From the NCBI GenBank assembly GCA_030248195.1, contig JASAND010017600.1:1-64000 (forward strand): a DNA stretch of 64,000 nt, given 5' to 3'. Both the position numbers and the translations under genes were made by a program. Positions 33,882 to 44,216 of this stretch are shown in pieces. The stretch's first letter is position 1, and each line of letters opens with the position of its first letter. The DNA is from Trissonchulus latispiculum. Lineage: Eukaryota; Nematoda; Enoplea; Enoplida; Ironidae. The notes under the pieces are model-generated. The model saw only the letters and a program-made list of their open reading frames with translations. It was not told the DNA's origin and searched no databases.

Positions 33882-35753
33882 TAGTGTTGTTTTGATAAAT
33901 TGAAAATCAAAAATCAAAACTTGAATCAAAACTAATTTTGGGTTTTGATTTTATCAAAAATCAAATCAAAAATCAAAACTCGGATTGCAAAAAATCAAAC
34001 ATCAAATCAAAAATCAAAACGCGAAGGAAAATTTATCAAAAATCAAAAATCTAAACCTAAAAAATCAAAACCTAGTTTTGATTCAAGGCCAAAATCAAAA
34101 CTAGGTTTTACTCAAGGATGAATCAAAACCCAGTTTTGATTCAGCGCTGAATCAAAACCTAGTTTTGATTCAGCGATATTTAATATATACTTAAATGTAA
34201 TATTAAATTGTAATGTTGGAATTTTGTCAATTGGTTGTCTCAGAGTTGACGAGACGTATTCGTTTCGCAATAGATCCTTCATTCCACGATTTTGACGGGT
34301 TTATGCGGCGGCTGCATTCGCGATCCAAGCTGCTGCTGGTCCGTCAATGTTAAGGACCCGCTTTAGTTCTCCAGGCCAAACAAGATTTGAATAGGATTTT
34401 CGCTCAACCGCGTTTACTTTTTAGTGCAGTCAGACGTATTTTTCCTATGCCGCTCAGCATAGCTGCAAAAATTCAAAATATCCAATCTTGTGCAGTAAAT
34501 TTCTTCTAAAAATTTCTGAGTGTTCCAAAAAGGAAGTTTACTATGTACACCTCATGGTAGAAGTTACTGTCGCTGTAGTTGCGCTAAAGCATAGGTCAGG
34601 TAATAATTTTCAATGTGATAACGTATTGGCTTTGCACAACTAAAACGAAAAACCAATCTTTTTAATTTTTTATATGTATATAACTACTGACTCTTTGGTA
34701 TACAAAAATATGTTCAACGTATTTCTCAAAGTGTGTGACTGTTCGAAAAGACCGTGTTTGTTGTCAGAAAAGGATTTGTTGTGACTTTTGTTACTGCTTC
34801 TAAAGTCGATATTTTAAAAAGGAGACATTTCGGAGAAAATTTAGAAGTTTAGGTAATTAGAACTGAAACTTGAATGCAAGATCAGAATCTGATTTTAACT
34901 TCAGCAATTGTTTTAATAAAGTTTATTTGTTGCTTGTATTGCTTCATAATAATACATTATAATAAATTCATTGTGGTTGGAATTTACAATATTTTCAACA
35001 AAAACTAATCTGCATCAAAGTCTGACTGTGGCTAAAAAGAGCCACAGCTATTTGATAGAAAGAGGCATGAAATGATATACCTGGTGTCCCACGAATAATT
35101 TTAATCCTGACAGCTAAAATCTGAAAATTTGCAGTACTTCTAAAGTTTCCTAAGCAAGTTCTAGTAAACAAAATTAGCTTCATTGTGTCCATTTAAAGGA
35201 GAGGAGAAAGTGCCAGCACCATTTTGATAAAAGAGCTCAACTCCATGAACGAAAAAAGGAGTGAATTTCACAAAATTTGTACAATGATAAAATTCCTAAT
35301 CATTTATAGCGATATTATTTGTAATTTGATTTTGCGCAGAAAATTTGATTTCGTACATGCAAACCTGGTTTTCTAAATTCCAGTACCCGGTCTGAAATTA
35401 ATTCCTGCAGGTCTGACAATATGGACCCGGATCCAACTCTGCCTTATCGTCATACTAGGAAAGTAAAGTGACAGGGGTATCTGACAGTATCCACAAGTAT
35501 CTGACAGTGGTCATACGTCTCACAAAACCGTGGATCTGAAAAACTGTACTAAAATTCAAAAATCAAAATGATTTGAGTTTTGATTTATCAAAAATCAAAT
35601 CATAACTGTAGAAGTTTTGATAAAAAATCAAAAATCAAATCAAAACTCCGCCAGTTTTGATAAAAAATCAAAGATCAAATCAAAACTGCAGCGGTTTTGA
35701 TAAAAAATCAAAAATCAAATCAAAACTACAACATGCGAATCAAAACAACACTA
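33882..35753. mobile_element. Non-autonomous hAT-like transposon
   Basis: 1,872 bp. Termini TAGTGTTGTTTTGAT and ATCAAAACAACACTA are perfect 15-bp inverted repeats. The target duplication GTAGAGAG is perfect at 33874-33881 and 35754-35761. An 8-bp duplication with a TAGTG terminus is the hAT signature. Both subterminal regions (33890-34180, 35560-35745) are arrays of ATCAAAA / TTTTGAT motifs around AAAACYAGTTTTGATT-type units. The unique interior (34190-35550) shows no transposase, so mobility would need a partner element. Confidence 0.9.
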
Positions 35754-36348
35754 GTAGAGAGTTAGCACAGAACTGGCACTTAATGCTTCTTGAAGGCGGG
35801 GCTTCGAAGCTTGTTCGGAGCTTCTTCACTAAATGTACTTCCCAAATTTCGGGCCCAAATTTTGGGTTGGTGATTCCAATTATTCATTTTTACGTGATAC
35901 ATCTTAAGGTTAGGTTTATGCTGATTAGAGACTTTAAGGCTTTACTTCAGAAAAGGCAGAATAGCACAAAATTTTCCAAATTTATTATCAAAATGCAGTT
36001 TCGTGTTTTGTACACTCAAAAATGCATCAATGAATTGAGAGTTCAGAAAAATTTTGCGGGCTAACCTTTGCAATTAACAGCTTGAACTGCCTTTTTCCGA
36101 AATTTTTGTACCACAGACTTGTGTAAGACAGCAACACTTGAAACGCTAATATTTTGAGTAATTAATTATATTTTTGGCGTATCAAGAAATCATAAATCAA
36201 GAGCGTAGAAATGCTACATTACAAGGAGGTAACGGTAAAACTTCAATGTTTAACTATTTAAGTGGTTATTTAAGCTGAATCGAATACACAGTAACATTTA
36301 TGAAAAGAAAATGCTAAAGCTATTAATTCCAAAAGAGTAGTGTTAATA

Positions 36349-36455
36349 CTGTGTACGTAGTAGAGCGTTCTACTTCCAAAGCAAAGCTCGGCGGTTCGAT
36401 CCCCACCCTGGACATTTTTCTTCACGTCTTTCAATCCTGATTTCAACCTTTCACA
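36349..36455 (+). repeat. tRNA-derived SINE, family A (intact)
   Basis: Head with GTAGTAGAGCG and box B GGTTCGATCC, then the tail GGACATTTTTCTTCACG and TTTCAACCTTTCACA. It serves as the empty-site control for the solo LTR in copy A. Confidence 0.75.
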
Positions 36456-36702
36456 AACATGCTCAAGAAGCACAAAAATGTTTGAAGTAAAGAGTTGAGT
36501 TATTATGGGAAAACTGGGAAAGCCTGGATCCCGACCCGTAATGGGCGAGGCTTATTTGAGGAACTTTCAGTGGAGGTGGAGTCTTTCTTCTCCGGTAACG
36601 GAGCCACTGCCAGTCCAGTCTAAATAATAAGACCTACAAATATAACTTAGCAAAACTGGCTTGCAATACATTTTACTTCTGACTTTAACATAAACAACCA
36701 GT

Positions 36703-38226
36703 TCAGTTGATTTGTAACGAAGACTCGGATTCATCAGTTGTCAGCTGCGGTTTCTTCTTTCTGATTCGCCGAGTCTTCACGTACGTATCCGGCAGGGCAA
36801 TTCCTTTGGTTTCCGGAAGAAAAAAGAAGCAAAGAATGATTGTCAGTACAGTGCAGACTTCTGCGGTCACAAACGGTAACGGTTTCCAGTATCTGGCTAG
36901 GTAGATCAGTTGAGCCCCCGAAATCATACCCACATCCCCGCCAACAAAACAGAATGCAGTACAAATGGTTCGCAGTACTGTTGGAAACAATTCCACTGCA
37001 TACAGTCCCATTGCAACAAACAGCATCTGACATGTGACGGCCCCCAGCATACCGAAGATAGTGACCAAAACCGGCGGCCCGTTGGCTATCAGATTTAGCG
37101 ACACAATTGCAAAAAATATGGAGATGGCCCCCAGCGGTGACAGCATCAAAACACGTCGACCGAAAGTTTTAAATTTCTGATCCAGAAAAAAGATGGCCAA
37201 TACCAGTGGTATGCGAAGTAGACCATAGGTGAAGGTGTTAAGGTAAACACTACCGCTGATATTCCCGATATCGAAAAGAAATACACTTACGATGACAGAT
37301 ACTGTAAACGATGCTACAAACATAACACATGCCCGCAGGCAAATGGTCCCATTGGCAAAAATGTGCCAAGTATTATACTTGTATTTGTGATGTACTCTCT
37401 CAATTCGACCCAACTCTTCGACCGTGATCGGCGCGATCGATTTGCCATTCCGTTTGGCAATTCGATTTAGGGCTGCGGCAGCCTCCGCAAGTCGGCCCTT
37501 CTGAACCAGCCAGCGGGGGCTTTCGTCGAAGAACAGCCAAAGTGCCAACACGACTGGCAGAGAAATGGCCGCTGAAACGAAGGCATGCTTTCGCCAGGTG
37601 GGCAGCACGTAGGCCAGGGCAGCGTTAAACATGAAGGCATAGAACCAGTTGCAGGCCAAATTTACAGCCACGCCGTGCTCTGATGTGGTCAATTCCATCG
37701 ACCACAGGAAAGCAGTACTGCAGCTGACCTGGTAAAAGCCGACGAAAAATCGAATCGCTATCAGCCATTTCCAATTGGGCGAAAAGGCTGATGCCAGACT
37801 GACAGCTAGAAAGACAGCAAGGCCGAAACAGGTGCACCGTTTGCGGCCAAAGTGATCCTGCAAGTGACCGAATACTTGCATTGCCACAAGGCCACCCAAG
37901 CCGTGCACTGTGGCTAGCAGACCAGGCACAAAGGCATAGTCACAGAATAGGTTCCACTCAACCACAATTGAGTAAAAGCCTGGCTCCATCGAAATGTTGC
38001 TACAGTTTTGCTCAATTTGACAGTCTTGGCTGAAATTTATTCCATGCAAATCCTGACATGACAGCTTTGGACTCACATTGGCTAGCATGGAAACCATGGA
38101 ACCGCCACACCAAGACAGAACGGCGACGGCTGAAATGATCAGAAACTGATACTGGTATTTTCCAAAGGCGCCAACTCTGCCCAGAAAAGTTTCGAAAGTA
38201 ACCGTGGGCGTTAGAACCTCCTTCAT
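36703..38226 (-). CDS. SLC22-family transporter, intact single exon
   Basis: 507 residues from ATG 38226. Predicted plasma-membrane uniporter/exchanger of organic ions (major facilitator superfamily, SLC22 group). Helix 1 about 27-48; extracellular loop with Cys57, Cys69, Cys75 and an NCSNIS glycosylation site at 74-79; motif GHLQDHFGRK at 120-129; ESPRWLVQKGRLAEAA at 235-250 in the central loop; ELFPTVLRT at 412-420; LPETKGIALPDT at 470-481; a basic C-terminal tail (RRIRKKK). Length and motif order are normal. Coding DNA is nearly identical to 7410-8932 but without that copy's deletion: here the run at 37128-37132 is CCCCC. A splice acceptor (CTTTTTAG) lies 2 nt before the ATG. The substrate is not predictable from sequence. 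Confidence 0.92.
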   Translation of the reverse strand: MKEVLTPTVTFETFLGRVGAFGKYQYQFLIISAVAVLSWCGGSMVSMLANVSPKLSCQDLHGINFSQDCQIEQNCSNISMEPGFYSIVVEWNLFCDYAFVPGLLATVHGLGGLVAMQVFGHLQDHFGRKRCTCFGLAVFLAVSLASAFSPNWKWLIAIRFFVGFYQVSCSTAFLWSMELTTSEHGVAVNLACNWFYAFMFNAALAYVLPTWRKHAFVSAAISLPVVLALWLFFDESPRWLVQKGRLAEAAAALNRIAKRNGKSIAPITVEELGRIERVHHKYKYNTWHIFANGTICLRACVMFVASFTVSVIVSVFLFDIGNISGSVYLNTFTYGLLRIPLVLAIFFLDQKFKTFGRRVLMLSPLGAISIFFAIVSLNLIANGPPVLVTIFGMLGAVTCQMLFVAMGLYAVELFPTVLRTICTAFCFVGGDVGMISGAQLIYLARYWKPLPFVTAEVCTVLTIILCFFFLPETKGIALPDTYVKTRRIRKKKPQLTTDESESSLQIN

Positions 38227-38299
38227 TCCTAAAAAGCATTATGACGACTGTTAGCACACTGTTGCTTACAGGCTAAACTAATGGGTATGTAAGTTTTAA

Positions 38300-38661
38300 C
38301 AAGAGTACATAATACATAAGAGTGTGACAAGCGTCACACTCTATGTAATCAGCTCGAGAGCCATGCTCTGCGCGCTAACGGCCCACCCCCCCGCAATTGC
38401 GTACCTAGTGGACCCCCCCGCAAATATGACCTATCACTTTTCAATGTCGAATGATAGGTCACATTTGCGGGGGGGTCCCGATACATGGAATATTGCAGCA
38501 GCGAGTGAACATACGCAACTGCGTACTAGGTACTGATTTGCGGGGGGGGTCCACTAGGTACGCAATTGCGGGGGGTGGGCCGTTAGCGCGCAGAGCATGG
38601 TTCTCGAGCTGATTACATAGAGTGTGACGCTTGCCACACTGTTATGTATTATGTACTCTTG
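38300..38661. mobile_element. CAAGAGT-family MITE, copy 2
   Basis: 362 bp with long inverted arms (CAAGAGTACATAATACATA, GTCACACTCTATGTAATCAG, CTAACGGCCCACC) and GCAATTGCG inside C/G runs. Target duplication GTTTTAA (38293-38299) versus GTCTTAA (38662-38668). Absent from copy A of the segmental duplication. Confidence 0.85.
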
Positions 38662-38889
38662 GTCTTAACTCCACAACGAGTGCAGAAAGTTTCAGGAAAT
38701 ACTTCTCAAAATATTTTCCAGCCTTCAAGATTCTGTTTTTTTGGTTGAAACTTTTGAGACTCTGAAAGGCTTTTCAGACAATTTACAAATTTGGCTAGAT
38801 TTTGAAAAAAACTTACAAAAAAAAACAAAAACATGTTTCGTGACATTTATTTCCAAACACATATCTCTAGGAAGTTTTGAAATATTTCG

Positions 38890-39889
38890 GATTTGCTCTA
38901 CTACGTGGTGAAAAGTGGTTTGGTTTTTGGAATAAGATAAGTTTTATTTTGGTTATTTACTTAATTTTTATATGGAAAGCAAAATTGAACAACGAGGCAG
39001 CCACGTAAAATCGCAAATTGTGAAATTTAATTGTAGGGTTGTTGTTTTGGTTCAGTTTTGAGTTTGAGAGGGATCGTTTTCTGCTTATTTTGATTCGATT
39101 AACCGAAAACTATAGTTTTCTTGATAACTTTGTTTACTCCTGTTTCTAGTTGAGGTGTGACGCAGGAAACCAAGTGTTTGTGCAGTGTCTACTTACCCAA
39201 TAATTAACAGCCTCATAGCGGCTGTCGGATCAGAAGGAGTATGATGGGAAGGAAAATGGTACACAACCTAACAAACTAGCACGGCATCTAAGCTAAGTTG
39301 CCATTTGGTTTTAGTTTGCTTTCTTGACAATTTGTTTGGATAATTTGATTGGGACAGAGATGACATGGCGGGTGAAAAAGGTCCCTCTGTGTCTATCTCT
39401 GAACTCCAATCAATTTTTTCGTTAAAATAGCAGATATTTTAGCAGGGGTCTTAAAAGGATAAAGGAAGTAATACCGTGGAAGCATTTAATATATGTTAGT
39501 TTTAATTTTTATTTAATGTAAAGATGCCATTCACACGAACACTTAGAAATACGGACTTTTCATTTCTATTCTATCTGAGTGCTCGCCATTCCCTTCAGAA
39601 TCCCTTTCTGCAGCCATTTTTAGTACCCCAAGCTGTCGAGCAAGCTATGGTAGTTTTCAGCCATCTTCGTTGTGCTTGACATGCGGGGGTCAGTGGTGGT
39701 TGGCCAGACAACCATTGCTGACCTGGGTGCAACTGAAATAACCGTACGTCTGACTGGCTTGGGGGTCATGTTTCTGTCCTTGACCTTCGCTTCTCCGCTT
39801 CTTGTCCGTATTTTTAAACGGTCTGCGGGGAGCGGCAACGTAATGGCCACTTTGTGTGCCGCTGTTGCTGGGCCCTTCTCAAAAAAAAA
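38890..39889 (+). mobile_element. 1-kb polyA insertion with 11-bp TSD
   Basis: Flanked by GAAATATTTCG at 38879-38889 and 39890-39900; copy A has a single uninterrupted GAAATATTTCG (about 9330). It ends CTCAAAAAAAAA, so it was inserted by target-primed reverse transcription in plus orientation. Near its 3' end there are overlapping open frames (39672 onward plus, 39850-39620 minus), neither recognised. It could be a truncated LINE, a long SINE or a processed transcript. Confidence 0.8.
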
Positions 39890-41779
39890 GAAATATTTCG
39901 AGACAATATTGATTTTTAAATTTACAAGTTTTCAGACATTTGGTGACAACTTTTGAGTCGTTTTTTGCTAACTACTCGATTTCTACCCTGGCTGTGCAGT
40001 AATAAAGCTGACATATCGAAATTGTCCATTAGGCGTTGCAGGCACTATTCTTAATTTTGAGGCAAAGTTAGGAGCTGTAGCTAGCACTTGCAGCTTAGGC
40101 GAACTTTTTAATTAAAATTCTCCGCTGGCCTCTTCTTGCACTGATACTGTGTGCGCTCCTGGTCTCAAATTTTATGTAATCTAACTATATGCTCCATCCT
40201 GTATAAACTCTGTATCTAACTGCAAAACCAGCAACAGCAATTATTATGTGTAATGAAGTGAGCAAGATCAAAACTCTGATCTGTTCCAAACTCTAAACAC
40301 TGTAAGCTCTTCTTCTTTACACGGAAGGTCAGCACGTCTGTTCGCAATGAAGCAGACTTAAGCACCAGATCTCTGAAAGGTGGTGTTCCAGAATCAGAGA
40401 TTCTCTGCGGCCAACCTTGGTAGGGGTCTTTGTCGGTGAGTTCGTTTAGGGCTCCTGAGTTGATCTTCCGTCGGACAGCAAGAGGGGTCAGCACTTGCTT
40501 CCTTGATGATGATTTCCAATTGTACAGCAAGCGGGGTCAGCACTTGCTTTCTTGATGAGCACTGGATTTGGTTGAGTTCTTCCTCACTGGATCTTCGGTT
40601 CTTTCTGGTTTGTACGGTAAACGCACCGTGTGTGAAGGCTAACGCGCCTGTGTTCGCTTGTGATAAGCTAGACGGTAAACGCACCGTAGTTTGAAGGCAA
40701 ACGCGCCTTTGTTGCTTGTACTAAGACTCGGTAACTAACACACTGACAATTTAATGAAAAACACTACAATTATGATTCGTACAATTAGGTGCGTTCAAAT
40801 TAACAATTACTACAATACTAGCGAATAGGTTACAGTACAGTTAGATACAGTACAAGATTACTGTACCAGAGTTGCCAATTACTTTCCCTTCCTAGGTTAT
40901 TATTAATATTATTCCTGTCTGGAATAATATTACAAACTTTGGTTAGTTATTGGGACAAGGTCGATACTCTTAACGCCTTTTACACCCTTCTACTCTACTA
41001 ACTCTTTCTAGCTTAATTTCCCTATATGCTGTGTGTTACCCTATATGCTTGTGCTTTGTTACTCTTTATATGTCCCCTTACAATAGGACTGTCAAAAACT
41101 AGTATCACAACAAACTAAGTTACTAATTATTAACCTAGGGACGGTCTTTGGGTGAGCCCCTGAAAGTCGGACACCGCTTTCGCTCCGACACTCAGTTCAG
41201 GGATGCTATGTGGGATAGAATTTGAGGAACGCGAAACAGTTGGGGGTTTGGTGATCCTTCCTTACTTATCTCTAATTAATGGACAATTAACACAGTTATA
41301 CAAAGTTCACGAATTGGTGTTTCTTCGGTTTCTTCCACTCTCAAGATACAATGAACTTCTGGCTGCTACCTAAGCTCAAGCCAGAGACAGGGGGGACTGA
41401 GCCCCGGAGGCGAAAAAGGTGAACTGGATAAGGTTGTACATTTTTTAGCAAGGAAGTAAAGACTGATTTTGAATGTCAAAGTCCACGTTATAGTTTGCCC
41501 AAGTGATATCAAGTGCCGGCTGGATTCGTCTCTGATCTCGACCTTAGTTATGCTCTAAGTCCACAAGGTACCTACAGTGATTAGGCTCTGCAACTGTCTG
41601 TCTGATAGGTCCAACTTCAACTTCAGGGATCGCTTCCGGATCCAATAAATAATCGACTACTGCTTCTGATAATCCAAAGACTTCCACTGACTGATCCAAG
41701 TCTGACTAGCTCACTGGCTTTGATTCCGAACTAGAGACGATCCGCGCACCTGAATCAAATGGGTTAAAACCCATTAATA

Positions 41780-41846
41780 CAAGGTCACGGTGCGGGAATC
41801 GAACCCAGCAACCATTACTCGTTCTTTCGCTTTCCTGGCCCAAAAT
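41780..41846 (-). repeat. tRNA-like fragment
   Basis: Minus strand carries GGGTTCGATTCCCGCACC, a good box B and T-arm, but no convincing box A or paired acceptor. Probably SINE-derived. Confidence 0.3.
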
Positions 41847-44043
41847 ATGCATTTTGGGCCCTAATTGAACTTGTGAATTGACGAAACGCTGCAAAACCCT
41901 AGGCTATTGCCTTTTTGACAAAGTTAACTGCTCTTAGTAATTTCTCGTTGCAAAACAGGCCTATCTTGGCCATTTTAGATTACAACTTGGTGGTTTCGGT
42001 TAAACTTGAAGTAATTCTTTGCGTAGACAAAACGGTTTGTAATGTTCTCACTTTTGGACCCAAATCGGGTCTTAGTGACTTGCAATTAGACGAAACAACC
42101 CTTAAACACGTGTAAACTTCGCTATTCGTACATTACTTTAAAACCTCGCTAGTTTCTGTCCTTTTCTTGCACAAACCGGGCCGCCTGGCCCGTCTTTGGT
42201 TAATTCCAACAGATCCTGACAGAAACTCACAGGTTAGCTTGAACAAATTAGATGACCGAACAAAATTTGTATTTTTGGCCTGGTTCTGGCCCAATTTCGT
42301 TGATTTGCCACGGGAAACGGGCTTGTTTCCCGTGGCCCACTGCTACTCTCGAACGTACACAAGGCTTGATGCTTTCACATAAATTTCAGCTGTTGGAAGA
42401 TGGTCAGCTATTTATTGTTTACTACAATTAACCTAACTACTGCCTACTTACCTAAATATGTTAAATTAGTAAACCAACATAATGCTAAACTTAATACTTA
42501 TACTTATTAATACAAATTAATACTGTTGTTTACTTGGGTTAAACGTTCTATGGCTAATTAGTTTTCCTACCTATATTGGCAAAGATAAAATAATAGGCTG
42601 CTCTGTGGGTGAGTTTTTGCACATAATTAGTTTTAACTCTTTTCTTACCGAAAATGCAAAAACTCACTCACTCACTGTCTCAGCAGCCATTTTACGCAGT
42701 CCTTACTTACCGACACCAAGCCTGCAACTATTTTCCTACCTAGAACTGATTTAAACTGTCAGTCCGCTAATCGGACATTTATTACAGACTTAACCTAGCG
42801 CTAACTAACCATCAGTCCGCTAATCGGACATTTGTTGTGGGATTCTTCCTAATGACAGGTTTCTACCTGTTCTATTTATTATTTACTTGCCTAAACCGGT
42901 TAGTGCTGGATTCCATAATTGCGGCTCATCCGTCCCCTAATCGCAGGGCGACCTACACGGATGACCGGAAATCCGGCAGACCTGCAGACCTAATGGGGGT
43001 CCCCGTGACCCTAGGCTGCAGAATCTGCCCTAACCGTCAAACAGAACAATTTTAAACCGAGTTTTACATTGCATTCACTCCGAAATTAACAATTTTGACA
43101 TCAAACACACGTTTAAACCTAAACTGAAACAAATCCCTGATTCTTTGTAATTAAGGGCCAAATTGCTACTCAATTTGGCCCAGTTCCTGCCTAATATCTG
43201 AGCAATTACACATTCATTCTGGCATTTCCAAGACCCTTATCGAACAAAGGGAGTTTACATGGTCTGCCCTCAATCACACACACAGTCACACAATTTTGGT
43301 TCAGAAATCACACTATTAAAAAGGGGCTAAACTTGGAACCTCGTAATCCATAAGGAATTTACCCAAGAAGCCAACTACGTAAATTTAGGGTTAACATTCA
43401 CATTCACACAATAATCATGGTCAAAGATCACACCAATAACAACACAACAACTACATGATACAATACAGATTTTAACACTCCCCTACCTAAACCTACCTAA
43501 TCTTTGTATGCACTTTTTTATTGTGTTTTTGGAGATTAACGGGTCTCCGTCGGGAGCCCAAAGTTTGTAAGTTTGCACTTTTAAACCGAGACTATAAACT
43601 TTGAAACTTTGAAAGTTTGTTGGAAAGCGAAACGAGTAATAATTGCTCGGCAATTATTACTAAACAACACAATCATTTCCGCTAAGGACAGCTTGATTAA
43701 GTTAATATAGGGGAAGCCGGCCATTCCCCTCGAAAACACTGAATAATTAGTAATTAAAACGAATTCTGGGTTTTAATTCCTATTAGTTTTAGGTAGCCGA
43801 CCTACACAATTAGCATAACATGATTACAGACAATAGTTTTAACTTCAGTAGTGCCTAACTTGTACGAACATGGCCGGCAATTCCTAATTGCCGGCTGTGG
43901 GGAGAATTATTCCCTAGACTTAATTCAATTCAGAATACGAGGTCATAGCCAAGGGACCTCCTACCTCAACTCAAGGGTGGGTCCCCACTCAAAATCCCTT
44001 CATCATTAAACAACCCCAAAAGTGTAAAAAAAAGGTAAAATAT

Positions 44044-44216
44044 CTGGCCACGAGGGCTCGCTGACAAGAAAGACAAAAACTGGCCACGAGGGCTCGCTAG
44101 TTGAAAAAGGTGTGAAAAACTGGCCACGAGGGCTCGCTGATTAAAACACAAAAACTGGCCACGAGGGCCCACTGGATAAAAGCAAAAGTAAAAAGACTGG
44201 CCACGAGGGCTCGCTA
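44044..44216. repeat. Five-copy spaced repeat CTGGCCACGAGGGCTCGCT
   Basis: The 19-mer starts at 44044, 44080, 44120, 44155 (two changes) and 44197, separated by unique A-rich spacers of 16-23 nt. It makes an open minus-strand frame with repeated SPRGQ peptides that is probably incidental. Confidence 0.85.

Larger units (their letters stand above)
36317..40248. repeat. Segmental duplication, copy B
   Basis: Collinear with 6405-9838. Carries the intact SINE and intact SLC22 gene, plus a MITE (38300-38661) and a polyA insertion (38890-39889) absent from copy A. Confidence 0.85.

Noticed and set aside
44044..44216. CRISPR-like repeat-spacer array
   Set aside because: Eukaryotic context, units with changes, spacers of variable length and low complexity, no cas genes. 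Treated as a tandem spaced repeat.
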